Below, one piece after another: positions 1 through 9,743 of a DNA stretch of 64,000 nt. The translations under genes and the position numbers were made by a program. Positions within the stretch are counted from its first letter, which is position 1; each line of letters starts with the position of its first letter. The DNA comes from Pseudomonas nunensis. GTDB lineage: Bacteria > Pseudomonadota > Gammaproteobacteria > Pseudomonadales > Pseudomonadaceae. The stretch is from the NCBI RefSeq assembly GCF_024296925.1, contig NZ_CP101125.1, positions 684,501-748,500 of the forward strand, in the 5' to 3' direction. The notes under the pieces are model-generated. The model was not told the origin of the DNA. It made no database searches and saw only the letters and a list, made by a program, of their open reading frames with translations.

Positions 1-590
1 AGGCTGCTTTGGGCCGTCGAAAAGGCCTGTGGGCAGGGAAACAGCAGATCGTATTCGGCGCCGTGATCGGGTTTCGGGTAGCTGAACGTGGCCTCCTCCA
101 AACGGATGCGCTGGCCAATCAGCCAACTGCCGAGTCGATGCCAGATCACCAGCAGGCATTCACTGAGAAAGTGATCCGGGTCCCACAACTGCGAATCGTC
201 GAGGCTCAAGCGGATCATTTCGCCCTCGCGGCTCAGGGTCAGGCGCGGAGCCTCGGGGAATAGGCTATAAAACAATAAGCCGCGATGCAGTGCTTTTTCC
301 AGGTTGCGGCAATGGATGATGGCATGGCACATCATGGCGAAACTGCCGGGTTTGCTCGCTGCCTGGCCGAAACCCAGGTATTCGTCGTCCAGCGCCAGCC
401 ACAGGCCCTGGATCAGGCGAGTGAACTGCTCCGGCGCGATGCGTGCCCGCGGCTCGTCGAGCAACTCGGGGCTGATCCCCAGTTGTGACAACAGGCCGGA
501 ATAATCATAGCCACGCCGACGCGCACCACCGAGGGCGGCACGGGCGAAATGACTGGCGATGGTGCGTTCGCGCATAACAGGCAGGTCCAT
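1..590 (-). CDS. AraC-family transcriptional regulator, 3' end outside window
   Basis: An open reading frame runs from an ATG at 590 leftwards to the window edge with no stop, giving the first 196 residues. The protein starts MDLPVMRERT and resembles the N-terminal effector-binding half of OruR/ArgR-like AraC regulators (arabinose-binding-like domain of PF12625 type). The helix-turn-helix half would lie beyond base 1. A second ATG at 575 could also be the start. The gene is divergent from dctA; two 14-bp palindromes lie 45-99 bases upstream of it. The target is unknown. The family call is fairly confident, the function is not. Confidence 0.75.
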   Translation of the reverse strand, partial: MDLPVMRERTIASHFARAALGGARRRGYDYSGLLSQLGISPELLDEPRARIAPEQFTRLIQGLWLALDDEYLGFGQAASKPGSFAMMCHAIIHCRNLEKALHRGLLFYSLFPEAPRLTLSREGEMIRLSLDDSQLWDPDHFLSECLLVIWHRLGSWLIGQRIRLEEATFSYPKPDHGAEYDLLFPCPQAFSTAQSS

Positions 591-634
591 CCATTAAGCG
601 GCCGATGGTAGCCGCAGGACTTGGCGATGAACAA

Positions 635-648
635 GGCGGATATCCGCC
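635..648. promoter_or_regulatory. Perfect 14-bp palindrome, candidate enhancer site 1
   Basis: GGCGGATATCCGCC is a perfect palindrome. A near-identical copy lies 41 bp (about four helical turns) downstream. Both sit 80-135 bp upstream of the dctA sigma-54 promoter, where a DctD-type enhancer-binding protein would bind. Binding by DctD is inference; they could instead control the divergent AraC-type gene. Confidence 0.6.
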
Positions 649-675
649 ATATTGTAGGACGAGGTCGGGGCGATA

Positions 676-689
676 GGCGGAAATCCGCC
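676..689. promoter_or_regulatory. 14-bp palindrome, candidate enhancer site 2
   Basis: GGCGGA-AA-TCCGCC repeats the arms of the palindrome at 635-648, and the flank (CCAYATTG after each) is also shared. Centre-to-centre distance is 41 bp, so the two sites face the same side of the helix. Confidence 0.6.
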
Positions 690-768
690 ACATTGGCGTA
701 ACCGACCGGTGACAAAGAAAACCCTGCAGCCCTTGATGTCAAAAGGCTTGCAGGGAATTCGGCGAAGG

Positions 769-783
769 TGGCACGGGCTTTGC
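769..783 (+). promoter_or_regulatory. Sigma-54 (RpoN) promoter of dctA
   Basis: TGGCACG-GGCT-TTGC matches the RpoN consensus (TGGCACG-N4-TTGC) exactly. It implies a start near 795 and a leader of about 120 nt before the dctA ATG at 915. The leader holds two small hairpins, 792-807 (CGGCAG/CTGCCG) and 831-848 (CCCTCC/GGAGGG). Confidence 0.88.
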
Positions 784-914
784 GATACAACCGGCAGATG
801 CCTGCCGTTGCGCAGCTCGACAAAACAAATCCCTCCAGTGCAGGAGGGTTCGCAAATGAAGTGTCACGGGCAACAGATGGATGTTGTGATGGGGCACTCT
901 TGAGGAACTTTGCA

Positions 915-2249
915 ATGACGACTCGTCAGCCACTGTACAAATCCCTGTATTTCCAGGTAATCGTTGCCATCATCATCGGTATCCTGATCGGTCACTTCTA
1001 TCCGCAGACCGGTGTGGCCCTCAAGCCGCTGGGTGACGGGTTCATCAAACTGATCAAAATGATCATCGCCCCGATCATCTTCTGCACCGTCGTCAGCGGT
1101 ATCGCGGGCATGCAGAGCATGAAATCGGTCGGCAAGACCGGCGGTTACGCGCTGCTGTACTTCGAAATCGTTTCGACCATCGCACTGCTGGTCGGCCTGG
1201 TGGTGGTCAACATCGTCCAGCCGGGTGCCGGCATGCACATCGACGTGACCACGCTGGATGCCTCCAAAGTCGCTCAATACGTTGCCGCCGGTGCTGATCA
1301 AAGCGTCGTTGGCTTCCTGCTGAACGTGATCCCGAACACCATCTTCGGCGCGTTCGCCACTGGCGATATCCTGCAAGTATTGATGTTCTCGGTGATCTTC
1401 GGTTTCGCCCTGCATCGCCTGGGTGCCTACGGCAAGCCGATCCTGGACTTCATCGATCGCTTCGCTCACGTGATGTTCAACATCATCAACATGATCATGA
1501 AGCTCGCCCCTGTCGGCGCCTTCGGTGCCATGGCGTTCACCATCGGTGCCTACGGTGTGGGTTCGCTGGTGCAACTCGGTCAGTTGATGGCGTGCTTCTA
1601 CATCACTTGCCTGCTGTTCATCCTGATCGTGCTGGGCGGTATCGCTCGCGCTCACGGCTTCAGCGTGCTGAAAGTGATTCGCTACATCCGTGAAGAACTG
1701 CTGATCGTGCTGGGTACTTCTTCTTCGGAATCGGTACTGCCACGCATGCTGATCAAAATGGAGCGTCTGGGTGCGCAGAAATCTGTCGTAGGCCTGGTGA
1801 TTCCAACCGGTTACTCGTTCAACCTCGACGGTACCGCGATCTACCTGACCATGGCGGCCGTGTTTATCGCTCAAGCGACCGACACCCACATGGACATCAC
1901 CCACCAGATCACCCTGTTGGTGGTGTTGCTGCTGTCCTCCAAAGGCGCTGCCGGCGTGACCGGTTCGGGCTTCATCGTACTGGCCGCCACCTTGTCGGCT
2001 GTAGGCCACTTGCCGGTTGCCGGTCTGGCGCTGATCCTCGGCATCGACCGCTTCATGTCCGAAGCCCGCGCACTGACCAACCTGGTCGGTAACGCTGTTG
2101 CGACCCTGGTCGTGGCCAAGTGGGTCAAGGAACTGGACACCGACGTGATGCAAGCCGAGCTGGCTTCTGGCGGTCGCGGTATCTCCGACGAGCGCGTTGA
2201 AGACGACCTGGGCGTGGCCGAAGGCCCAACCCCAAGCAACGTCAAATAA
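915..2249 (+). CDS. dctA: C4-dicarboxylate transport protein DctA
   Basis: Inner-membrane proton or sodium symporter of the DAACS family that imports succinate, fumarate and malate. The protein (444 aa) starts [18 protein letters not shown] and carries the family's serine-rich re-entrant segment ([12 protein letters not shown]) and the [10 protein letters not shown] motif of the substrate and cation site. The frame is open upstream to 768, but the ATG at 915 matches the usual DctA N-terminus and lies downstream of the sigma-54 promoter at 769-783. Control by a DctB/DctD pair is expected for the family, though dctBD are not in the window. A terminator follows. Confidence 0.96.
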   Translation: MTTRQPLYKSLYFQVIVAIIIGILIGHFYPQTGVALKPLGDGFIKLIKMIIAPIIFCTVVSGIAGMQSMKSVGKTGGYALLYFEIVSTIALLVGLVVVNIVQPGAGMHIDVTTLDASKVAQYVAAGADQSVVGFLLNVIPNTIFGAFATGDILQVLMFSVIFGFALHRLGAYGKPILDFIDRFAHVMFNIINMIMKLAPVGAFGAMAFTIGAYGVGSLVQLGQLMACFYITCLLFILIVLGGIARAHGFSVLKVIRYIREELLIVLGTSSSESVLPRMLIKMERLGAQKSVVGLVIPTGYSFNLDGTAIYLTMAAVFIAQATDTHMDITHQITLLVVLLLSSKGAAGVTGSGFIVLAATLSAVGHLPVAGLALILGIDRFMSEARALTNLVGNAVATLVVAKWVKELDTDVMQAELASGGRGISDERVEDDLGVAEGPTPSNVK

Positions 2250-2263
2250 GACACGCTGCAATG

Positions 2264-2288
2264 AAAAACCCGCTTCGGCGGGTTTTTT
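2264..2288 (+). terminator. Rho-independent terminator of dctA
   Basis: ACCCGC-TTCG-GCGGGT hairpin (2268-2283) with an upstream A run and a downstream T run, 15-20 bases after the dctA stop. Confidence 0.92.
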
Positions 2289-2393
2289 CATGCCTGCGGT
2301 TTGAGCGAAACGGTCATTTTTGCTGACCCATCAGGTGATTGCGGCAATGCCCTCGGCTGCCTAGTCTGAAGGCATCGCTCACGGAGTATTCCC

Positions 2394-3575
2394 ATGCTTG
2401 GTCCACTGGCATCACTCAAGGTTCTGGATTTCTCGACACTGCTGCCGGGGCCGTTCGCCTCCTTGTTGCTGGCGGACATGGGCGCCGAAGTATTGCGCAT
2501 CGAATCGCCGACTCGCATGGACCTGCTGCGGGTACTGCCGCCCCACGATCAAGGTGTCTCCGCCAGCCACGCTTACCTCAACCGCAACAAGCGCAGTCTC
2601 GCCCTGGACCTCAAGCAGCCCGAGGCGCTGGAGGTGATCAAGCAACTGCTGCAGGACCACGACATCGTGCTGGAGCAGTTCCGCCCCGGCGTGATGGAGC
2701 GCCTGGGCCTGGGTTATGAAGCGCTGAAGGCGATCAATCCGAAGCTGATCTACGTCTCGATCACCGGTTACGGCCAGACCGGACCCTACAAGGACCGCGC
2801 CGGCCACGACCTCAACTACCTGGCGCTGGCGGGGCTGTCGAGCTACACCGGCCGCGCCGACAGCGGTCCGGTGCCGTTGGGCATGCAGGTGGCGGATATC
2901 GCCGGTGGTTCGTTGCACGGGGTGATCGGCCTGCTGGCGGCGGTGATTGCCCGGCAGCAAACGGGGCAGGGGCAGCACATCGACGTGAGCATGACCGACT
3001 GCGCCTTCAGCCTCAACGCCATGGCCGGCGCCGGATACCTGGCCTGCGGCGTGGAGCCGGGGCGCGAAGAGCAGATGCTCAACGGCGGCAGCTTCTATGA
3101 CTATTACCGTTCGCGGGATGGCCGCTGGTTATCGGTCGGCAGCCTGGAACCGGCCTTCATGCAGCAACTGTGTTCGGCGCTGGGACGTCCGGAACTGGCG
3201 GCCCAGGGTTTGTCGCTCAAACCCGAACAGCAACAGGCGCTGAAGAATGAGTTGAAGATGGAATTCGAGAAGCACGACTTTGCCGAACTGTGCGAGTTGT
3301 TTGCCGGGGTCGATGCGTGTGTCGAGCCAGTGTTGAGTTTGGGCGAGGCGGTACGGCATCCGCAGTTAAAGGCGCGGGGCGTGGTGACTGAGGTTCCTCG
3401 CGGTGACGGGACGAATCAAGCGCAGATGGCGTGTCCGTTGAAGTTTTCCGAGGGGTTGCCCGAGCCGCGGTTTATTGGGGCTGCGGTGGGTGAGCATACG
3501 GATCAGGTGTTGGGGGAGTTGGGGTTTAGCGTTGAGCGGATTGCAGAATTGCGGCGTGCCAAGGTGGTTGTGTAG
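2394..3575 (+). CDS. CaiB/BaiF (class III) CoA-transferase family protein
   Basis: 393 aa, full length for the family that includes alpha-methylacyl-CoA racemase and formyl-CoA or carnitine CoA-transferases. The N-terminal GPLASLKVLDFSTLLPGPFA segment, followed by ADMGAEVLRIE and the NRNKRSLALDLK motif, is typical, as is YVSITGYGQTGPY near residue 125. The active-site Asp is expected in GHDLNY. The start has GGAG seven bases upstream. The substrate cannot be told from sequence; a racemase-like role on branched acyl-CoAs is one possibility. The gene stands alone, followed by a REP pair. Confidence 0.85.
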   Translation: MLGPLASLKVLDFSTLLPGPFASLLLADMGAEVLRIESPTRMDLLRVLPPHDQGVSASHAYLNRNKRSLALDLKQPEALEVIKQLLQDHDIVLEQFRPGVMERLGLGYEALKAINPKLIYVSITGYGQTGPYKDRAGHDLNYLALAGLSSYTGRADSGPVPLGMQVADIAGGSLHGVIGLLAAVIARQQTGQGQHIDVSMTDCAFSLNAMAGAGYLACGVEPGREEQMLNGGSFYDYYRSRDGRWLSVGSLEPAFMQQLCSALGRPELAAQGLSLKPEQQQALKNELKMEFEKHDFAELCELFAGVDACVEPVLSLGEAVRHPQLKARGVVTEVPRGDGTNQAQMACPLKFSEGLPEPRFIGAAVGEHTDQVLGELGFSVERIAELRRAKVVV

Positions 3576-3590
3576 CGCTTGATAAGACGC

Positions 3591-3668
3591 CTTCGCGAGC
3601 AAGCCCGCTCCCACAGGGGATCTTCAGTGCGACACAGATCCAATGTGGGAGCGGGCTTGCTCGCGAAG
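3591..3668. repeat. REP doublet (inverted 24-bp units)
   Basis: CTTCGCGAGCAAGCCCGCTC... at 3591-3614 and its reverse complement at 3645-3668. It lies between the convergent CoA-transferase and sprT genes. Confidence 0.85.
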
Positions 3669-3695
3669 AGGCCGACCCCGGCGCCACAAATCCGA

Positions 3696-4190
3696 CTATT
3701 CGACCCGCATCTCCCCACTAAACACCAACGTGCTCCGGCACCGCCGGCACAAATACCGCCGCCCCTGCCGCACCAGACTGTGCCGCTGCGCCGAGAACGG
3801 GAAATCGCTGTCGGCGCACGGGCATTTGTAGATGTAGCGGGTCACGCTGCGGCGTTTGACGTCGTAGGTGTGGCAACGATTGGGCGGCAGTTCGTACACG
3901 CCGCGCATGATCAACTGCCACTCTTCGCCGTGGGGCTGGATGCTGTCGCCGAACAGTTGATGGGCGATCAGGTGCGCGACTTCGTGGGCCACGGTCTGCT
4001 TGAGGAAGTCTTCGGTGTTTTCCCGGTACAGCTGCGGGTTGAAGCGCAGCAGGTTCTCGTGCAAATGCGCGACACCGGCTTTTTGCCCGCGCAGCTTGAG
4101 GCTCACCACGGGGCGTTTGAAAGGTCGTTTGAAAAAGGATTCAGCTTGTTGGAAACAGTCTTCGACGCGGGTATTGAGTTGCTCGGGCAT
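3696..4190 (-). CDS. sprT: SprT-family zinc metalloprotein
   Basis: 164 aa. The HEVAH zinc-metalloprotease signature is at residues 69-73, and a C-terminal zinc ribbon is visible as CPC and CRRC pairs, as in bacterial SprT and the domain of eukaryotic Spartan. Length and order (SprT-like domain, then ribbon) fit the family. The bacterial protein's physiological substrate is not known. It is transcribed towards the REP doublet and is single in its direction. Confidence 0.9.
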   Translation of the reverse strand: MPEQLNTRVEDCFQQAESFFKRPFKRPVVSLKLRGQKAGVAHLHENLLRFNPQLYRENTEDFLKQTVAHEVAHLIAHQLFGDSIQPHGEEWQLIMRGVYELPPNRCHTYDVKRRSVTRYIYKCPCADSDFPFSAQRHSLVRQGRRYLCRRCRSTLVFSGEMRVE

Positions 4191-4282
4191 GCTTGATGGA
4201 TCTCCAGAGACGTCGAGTATGCCGCAACCCCCGGGACTTGCGAATCAGTGAGGCGCCGAATGGTCGTCGCCGCACATTAGAA

Positions 4283-4300
4283 GGCCGCCTTGCGGCGGCC
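4283..4300 (-). terminator. Hairpin after Yip1-family gene
   Basis: GGCCGCC-TTGC-GGCGGCC perfect stem, 30 bases past the stop of the minus-strand gene. The following T run is weak, so termination is likely but not certain. Confidence 0.6.
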
Positions 4301-4330
4301 TGTGTTGGCAGATCTTGTTCTGTGAAAAGA

Positions 4331-4933
4331 CTAGTTCGTATAGACCGGTCCCACGCCGAGTCCCCAGACAATCACGGTAAACGCCATGATCGCCACCAGC
4401 ACTACCAGCCCGACGGCGAGCACCGAGCTTGAAAACAGAAATCCTTCGTCCGATGGAATGTTCATGAAAGTCGGCAATCCCACATACAGCAGGTACACCG
4501 TGTAGCAGATCGCGGCAGTGCCAACGATCATCCCCAGCCACATGTGTGGATACAAAGCCGCCAGACCGCCGACGAACAGCGGTGTCGCGGTATAAGTGGC
4601 AAATGCGACGCAACGGGCAAGGCTCGGGTTGGCGTCATAGGTACGGGCCATCCAGTGGATGAAGGCGCCCATCACGGCCACGCCGCCGAGCATCGCCACG
4701 TACGACATGATCGTCATCCATAGCGCGCTTTCTGTGGTCAGCATCACCGGCGCCCGACTGCCGATGACCCAGCCGACCTGGGTGGTGCCGATAAACGCGG
4801 ACACAGCCGGGATCGCCGCCAGGATCAGCGTGTGGGTGAGGTACATGTGGCTGATGCTTTCCTCCTGGTCGCCACGGATTTCTTTCCATTCCTGGTCGGG
4901 GTGGGTGAAAAGCCCCACTACGTGATGGATCAT
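4331..4933 (-). CDS. Yip1-family inner-membrane protein
   Basis: 200 aa with five predicted membrane helices, starting MIHHVVGLFTHPDQEWKEI, the signature opening of bacterial Yip1-domain proteins (F-x-x-P-x-x-x-W). The frame continues to 4960, but the ATG at 4933 has AGGAG eight bases upstream. The function of bacterial members is not established. It stands alone, with a hairpin terminator downstream. Confidence 0.82.
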   Translation of the reverse strand: MIHHVVGLFTHPDQEWKEIRGDQEESISHMYLTHTLILAAIPAVSAFIGTTQVGWVIGSRAPVMLTTESALWMTIMSYVAMLGGVAVMGAFIHWMARTYDANPSLARCVAFATYTATPLFVGGLAALYPHMWLGMIVGTAAICYTVYLLYVGLPTFMNIPSDEGFLFSSSVLAVGLVVLVAIMAFTVIVWGLGVGPVYTN

Positions 4934-5138
4934 GCCAGTCACTCCTCTTGTTATTACCATCGCCCCCCAGCGGAGCGCCTACGGGCCAAAGTGGCCAAGT
5001 AAGTAAAGGTCTGGATATGTGTGCGACCTTATGTCGCAGTATAGAAAGGTCTTAACGGCGCAGGTTGCAGGGCGTTAGAGCAAATCGCGCTGTAAACAGG
5101 ACTGTTAATCGCAACAGGGTCTGTCACCAAATTCCCCT

Positions 5139-5237
5139 GTAGGAGCTGTCGAGTGAAACGAGGCTGCGATCTTTTGACTTTGATTTTTAAAAACAAGATC
5201 AAAAGATCGCAGCCTCGTTTCACTCGACAGCTCCTAC
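5139..5237. repeat. Long inverted repeat, 39-bp perfect arms
   Basis: Left arm 5139-5177 and right arm 5199-5237 are exact reverse complements around a 21-base AT-rich loop. The outer end begins GTAGGAGCTGTCGAG. A related half-element recurs near 51582. It would fold into a very stable hairpin, or act as a bidirectional barrier, between the Yip1 gene and ttcA. The gap 4934-5138 holds nothing else recognised. Confidence 0.9.
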
Positions 5238-5282
5238 GGGGATGGTGGGGATGGTGGGGATGGTGGGGATGGCGGGGATGGT
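5238..5282 (+). repeat. Tandem repeat, five 9-bp GGGGATGGT units
   Basis: Five head-to-tail copies (unit four has a final C) directly abut the long inverted repeat and end 69 bases before the ttcA ATG. The regularly spaced G4 runs could form a G-quadruplex, and copy number may vary between strains. Confidence 0.93.
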
Positions 5283-5351
5283 GGGTACTTCGCCGATGGC
5301 AGGTTTTTGCGTAAAATGCCGGCCTTTCGTCACACCTCACGGATTCGCGTC

Positions 5352-6176
5352 ATGGGCACTCTCACGGTCAACCAGAACAAACTGCAAAAGCGCCTTCGCC
5401 GCCAGGCCGGTGAGGCTGTTGCCGATTTCAACATGATTGAAGACGGCGACAAGGTCATGGTCTGCCTGTCCGGTGGCAAGGACAGTTACACCCTGCTCGA
5501 CGTGCTGATGCACTTTCAGAAGGTCGCCCCGATCAAGTTCGATATCGTGGCCGTGAACATGGACCAAAAGCAGCCGGGCTTTCCCGAGCACGTGCTGCCG
5601 GCCTACCTGAAAGCACTGGGCGTCGAGTACCACATCGTCGAGAAAGACACTTACTCGGTGGTCAAGGAACTGATCCCGGAAGGCAAGACCACTTGCTCGC
5701 TTTGCTCGCGCCTGCGTCGCGGCACGCTGTACACCTTCGCCGATGAAATTGGCGCGACCAAGATGGCCCTCGGTCACCACCGCGACGACATCGTCGAGAC
5801 GTTTTTCCTAAACATGTTCTTCAATGGCACGCTCAAGGCAATGCCGCCGAAACTGCGTGCCGACGACGGGCGCAACGTGGTGATCCGCCCGTTGGCCTAC
5901 TGCAACGAAAAAGACATCCAGGCCTACTCGGACTTCAAGCAATTCCCGATCATCCCGTGCAACCTTTGCGGCTCCCAGGAAAACCTGCAACGCCAGGTGG
6001 TCAAGGACATGCTGCAAGAGTGGGATCGCAAGACCCCGGGCCGAACCGAAAGCATTTTCCGCAGTCTGCAAAATGTGCAGCCGTCGCAACTGGCGGACCG
6101 CAACCTGTTTGACTTCACCAGTTTGAAGATCGACGAAACCGCGGCCTCGCGCTTCGTCAATGTCGTCAATCTCTGA
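5352..6176 (+). CDS. ttcA: tRNA 2-thiocytidine(32) synthetase TtcA
   Basis: Adenylates and thiolates C32 of certain tRNAs. From the ATG at 5352 (274 aa) the PP-loop SGGKDS lies at residues 40-45, and the Cys pairs of the iron-sulfur cluster are in TCSLCSR and PCNLCGS. The frame is open to 5307, but the [12 protein letters not shown] start matches known TtcA. A -10-like TAAAAT is at 5312-5317. The repeats just upstream may affect expression. Confidence 0.95.
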   Translation: MGTLTVNQNKLQKRLRRQAGEAVADFNMIEDGDKVMVCLSGGKDSYTLLDVLMHFQKVAPIKFDIVAVNMDQKQPGFPEHVLPAYLKALGVEYHIVEKDTYSVVKELIPEGKTTCSLCSRLRRGTLYTFADEIGATKMALGHHRDDIVETFFLNMFFNGTLKAMPPKLRADDGRNVVIRPLAYCNEKDIQAYSDFKQFPIIPCNLCGSQENLQRQVVKDMLQEWDRKTPGRTESIFRSLQNVQPSQLADRNLFDFTSLKIDETAASRFVNVVNL

Positions 6177-6186
6177 ACAAACCCCT

Positions 6187-6274
6187 GTGGGAGCGGGCTT
6201 GCTCGCGAAAGCGGTGTGTCATTCAGCATAGATATTGGCTGATACACCGCCTTCGCGAGCAAGCCCGCTCCCAC
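6187..6274. repeat. REPIN, 88 bp
   Basis: Two inverted REP units (GTGGGAGCGGGCTTGCTCGC and its complement) enclose an imperfect internal stem (GTGTGTCATTCAGC / GGCTGATACACCGC). Same length and plan as seven other copies in this window. Confidence 0.92.
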
Positions 6275-6307
6275 ATTAGTTTTTCGTTTTAATCCTCAGG
6301 AGAGGGC

Positions 6308-6982
6308 ATGCGCGATTACAAGTGGCTACACGAGTACTGTCTGAACCGTTTCGGTTCGGCGGCTGAACTGGAAGCCCATCTGCCGGTTCCCAATACCCCG
6401 GCACAATTGCGCAAGATCAGCGATGACCGTTACCTCTCGACTATGGCGCTGCGGGTGTTCCGCGCCGGGCTCAAGCACAGCCTGGTAGACGCCAAGTGGC
6501 CGTCCTTCGAAGAGGTGTTCTTCAAATTCGACCCGGAAAAAGTCGTGCTGATGAGCGCCGAGCACCTCGAGCGCTTGATGCAGGACGCGCGGATCATCCG
6601 CCACTTGGGCAAGCTCAAGAGCGTGCCGCGCAATGCGCAGTTCATTCTGGATGTGGCCCATGAAAAGGGTAGCTTCGGCGAACTGATCGCCGAGTGGCCG
6701 GTGACCGACATCGTCGGTTTGTGGACCTTCCTGAAAAAACGCGGTCATCAATTGGGCGGGCTGTCGGCGCCACGCTTCCTGCGCATGGTCGGCAAGGACA
6801 CGTTCGTGCCGAGCTACGACGTGGTGGCAGGGTTGAATGCACAGAAGATCGTCGACAAAGTGCCGACCAGCCAGCGAGACCTGGCGTTGGTGCAGGATGT
6901 GTTCAACCAGTGGCATGAACAGAGTGGCGGGCGGGCGATGAGTCAGATTTCGATGATGCTGGCGTATACAGTGAATCATTGA
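6308..6982 (+). CDS. DNA-3-methyladenine glycosylase I (Tag)-like protein
   Basis: 224 aa, starting MRDYKWLHEYCLNRFGS. The central region (ISDDRYLSTMALRVFRAGL, then FKFDPEKVVLMS and FILDVAHEKGSFGELI) follows the Tag-type helix-hairpin-helix glycosylase pattern, so a role in removing alkylated adenine is plausible. It is more divergent than classical Tag, and I could not confirm all zinc-binding Cys/His positions. Substrate specificity is therefore inference. It is alone between two REP elements. Confidence 0.7.
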   Translation: MRDYKWLHEYCLNRFGSAAELEAHLPVPNTPAQLRKISDDRYLSTMALRVFRAGLKHSLVDAKWPSFEEVFFKFDPEKVVLMSAEHLERLMQDARIIRHLGKLKSVPRNAQFILDVAHEKGSFGELIAEWPVTDIVGLWTFLKKRGHQLGGLSAPRFLRMVGKDTFVPSYDVVAGLNAQKIVDKVPTSQRDLALVQDVFNQWHEQSGGRAMSQISMMLAYTVNH

Positions 6983-6996
6983 GACCGAGTCGCGCC

Positions 6997-7092
6997 CTTC
7001 GCGAGCAAGCCCGCTTCCACAGGGGATCTGTGGTGTTCACAAATAATGTGTCCACTGAAGACCCAATGTAGGAGCGAGGCTTGCCCGCGAAG
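6997..7092. repeat. REP doublet, mixed types
   Basis: Left unit CTTCGCGAGCAAGCCCGCTT belongs to the common class; right unit GTAGGAGCGAGGCTTGCCCG belongs to a second class. They are inverted to each other, between convergent genes. Confidence 0.8.
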
Positions 7093-7100
7093 GCGTCAGA

Positions 7101-7526
7101 TCAGGCGACCGAAATCTCGCCTTCACCCGCCAACTTGCGATTCAACTGAAACCGCCACCGCACATACAGCAGCGCCGAGCAAAACACCGCCAGGCTCGCG
7201 CCCATCTCCAGCAATCCGAACAGCTGCCGGTTCGGGTCATACGCGGCCAATGCGCCCTTGATGAAATACAAATTCACCACAAAGCACATCCACGAATGCC
7301 CGCGCGCGCTGCCGACAATCATCCCCGGCGCGAGCAACAGCAGCGGCACCAGTTCGATCAGCAAAATCACCCACGGTCGCGCGCCATGCAGGTCGGCGAC
7401 CAGCAGGTAGTAGGCGCACAGCAACCCCACCAAACCGAAATAGCACAACAGGCTGACCGCTCGCATTGCCTTGACGCGCGGTTCGAGCCATTCGATCGAG
7501 GGCAGAATCTTTGGCTTCTTCGCCAT
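7101..7526 (-). CDS. DUF2069 membrane protein
   Basis: 141 aa with four hydrophobic helices and a charged N-terminus, matching DUF2069 small inner-membrane proteins. It is the last gene of a three-gene operon after arsC-like and wrbA, starting one base after the wrbA stop. The same order is recalled from P. aeruginosa (PA0948-PA0950). The function is unknown. Confidence 0.82.
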   Translation of the reverse strand: MAKKPKILPSIEWLEPRVKAMRAVSLLCYFGLVGLLCAYYLLVADLHGARPWVILLIELVPLLLLAPGMIVGSARGHSWMCFVVNLYFIKGALAAYDPNRQLFGLLEMGASLAVFCSALLYVRWRFQLNRKLAGEGEISVA

Positions 7527-7527
7527 G

Positions 7528-8474
<947 letters not shown>

Positions 8475-8588
8475 GTGCGGGTCGCATCTTGCGTAAGGTG
8501 ACGGCTATTCTAACTGTGCAGCGCCCAATCCAGAACCTCGGGAGGCGATGGGTCGCAGGCGCATTCAATTTTGAACAAGGAACATGAC

Positions 8589-9056
8589 ATGACAAGGCGA
8601 TTGGCGGCGGCATTGGCGATCATCGGGGCGCTGATGCTGGGGGGCTGCGGCAACGACTATGGCATCGATCAGGATGGCCACAAAGTGTCGGCCGGGCGTC
8701 TCGATCAACAGTGGGTCGTGCTTAATTACTGGGCTGAATGGTGTGGCCCTTGCCGAACGGAGATCCCGCAGCTGAATACCCTGGCCGAAGAGCTCAAGGC
8801 CAAGAAGATCGGGGTGTTCGGGGTCAACTTCGACAATGTGCAGGGTGAAGAGCTGAAGAGCGCCAGCGAGAAACTGGGGATCAAGTTCACCGTGCTGGCG
8901 CAGGATCCGGCCGAGCTGTTTGATTTGCCGCGTAGTGAAGCGTTGCCGGTGACCTACATCATCGATAACAAGGGCAAGGTGCGCGAACAGTTGATGGGCG
9001 AGCAGACAGCGGCGGGGGTGATGGCGAAGCTGGAAGAGTTGAAGGCCACGAATTGA
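8589..9056 (+). CDS. TlpA-like thioredoxin-fold lipoprotein
   Basis: 155 aa. The ATG at 8589 follows AAGGA by seven bases. Residues 1-20 form a lipoprotein signal peptide with lipobox LGGC. The mature part has the WAEWCGPC thioredoxin active site and the cis-Pro motif (ALPVTYII), so it should be a membrane-anchored periplasmic thiol:disulfide reductase. The partner protein is unknown. A repeat cluster follows. Confidence 0.88.
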   Translation: MTRRLAAALAIIGALMLGGCGNDYGIDQDGHKVSAGRLDQQWVVLNYWAEWCGPCRTEIPQLNTLAEELKAKKIGVFGVNFDNVQGEELKSASEKLGIKFTVLAQDPAELFDLPRSEALPVTYIIDNKGKVREQLMGEQTAAGVMAKLEELKATN

Positions 9057-9068
9057 GCATATACACGA

Positions 9069-9320
9069 TGTAGCAGCTGGCGAAGCCTGCGTTCGGCTGC
9101 GAAGCAGTCGTGAAGTCAGCGCATGCGGTTTTACAGAAAGACCGCGAGCTCAAGGTTTACGACTGCTGCGCAGCCGAACGCAGGCTTCGCCAGCTGCTAC
9201 AAGGGCTGCGCTTCGCTGCGAAGCAGTCGTGAAGTCAGCGCATGCGGTCTTACAGGAAGACCGCGAGCTCAGGATTTACGACTGCTGCGCAGCCGAACGC
9301 AGGCTTCGCCAGCTGCTACA
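9069..9320. repeat. Duplicated inverted repeat (TGTAGCAGCTGGCGAAGCCT family)
   Basis: One complete inverted repeat (9069-9201) is followed by a second copy with a truncated left arm. The shared core CTGCGAAGCAGTCGTGAAGT recurs with a 119-bp period. Relatives lie at 11786-11918 and 36822-37040. It fills most of the gap 9057-9338 and is not coding, although frames stay open through it. Confidence 0.88.
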
Positions 9321-9338
9321 AGGGCTGCGGCGCGTCAA

Positions 9339-9743
9339 TCAACCCTCTTCAAGCCACCAACGCAACGGCTTGCCTTCGGCCGGCCAGAAGCGCATCTGGT
9401 CTATCGGGGAGATGTCCCAGCGCTGGACGTTTTCCAGGGCCTGCAGGAAACGCTTTTCCTGCTCCATCAACGCCGGCGCGCAGAGTTTGCGGGTGCTGCC
9501 GACTTTGCCGAAAGTCAGCTTGTCGCCGTCCAGGGTGTACGGCGCGAACCAATGGTTGCAGCCGCCGTTGCCGTAGGCCCGACCGTCGTCACCGAGGGTG
9601 ATGGTCAGGTGGCTGTAATCCATCAATGGCCGTTCACCGATCCATTCCAGAATGTAGCTGCGGTTCTGTTGCAGTTGAACCGGTTCGGCGGCGCAGCCCA
9701 TCAGACTGGCGCCAACCACGGCCGCCAGAGCAAGGTGTTTCAT
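9339..9743 (-). CDS. META-domain (HslJ-like) lipoprotein
   Basis: 134 aa. The start at 9743 begins MKHLALAAVVGASLMGCA, a lipoprotein signal with Cys after LMG. The mature part shows GRAYGNGGCNHWFA, close to the META/HslJ signature (G.GGCN.). The longer frame upstream is the overlapping neighbour in another frame. It overlaps the stop of the gene before it (TGATG type), so the pair is co-translated. It is probably an envelope protein; its function is not known. Confidence 0.82.
   Translation of the reverse strand: MKHLALAAVVGASLMGCAAEPVQLQQNRSYILEWIGERPLMDYSHLTITLGDDGRAYGNGGCNHWFAPYTLDGDKLTFGKVGSTRKLCAPALMEQEKRFLQALENVQRWDISPIDQMRFWPAEGKPLRWWLEEG

Noticed and set aside
864..2291. 475-codon open frame on the minus strand
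   Set aside because: Antisense to dctA, whose membrane helices and motifs are clear.
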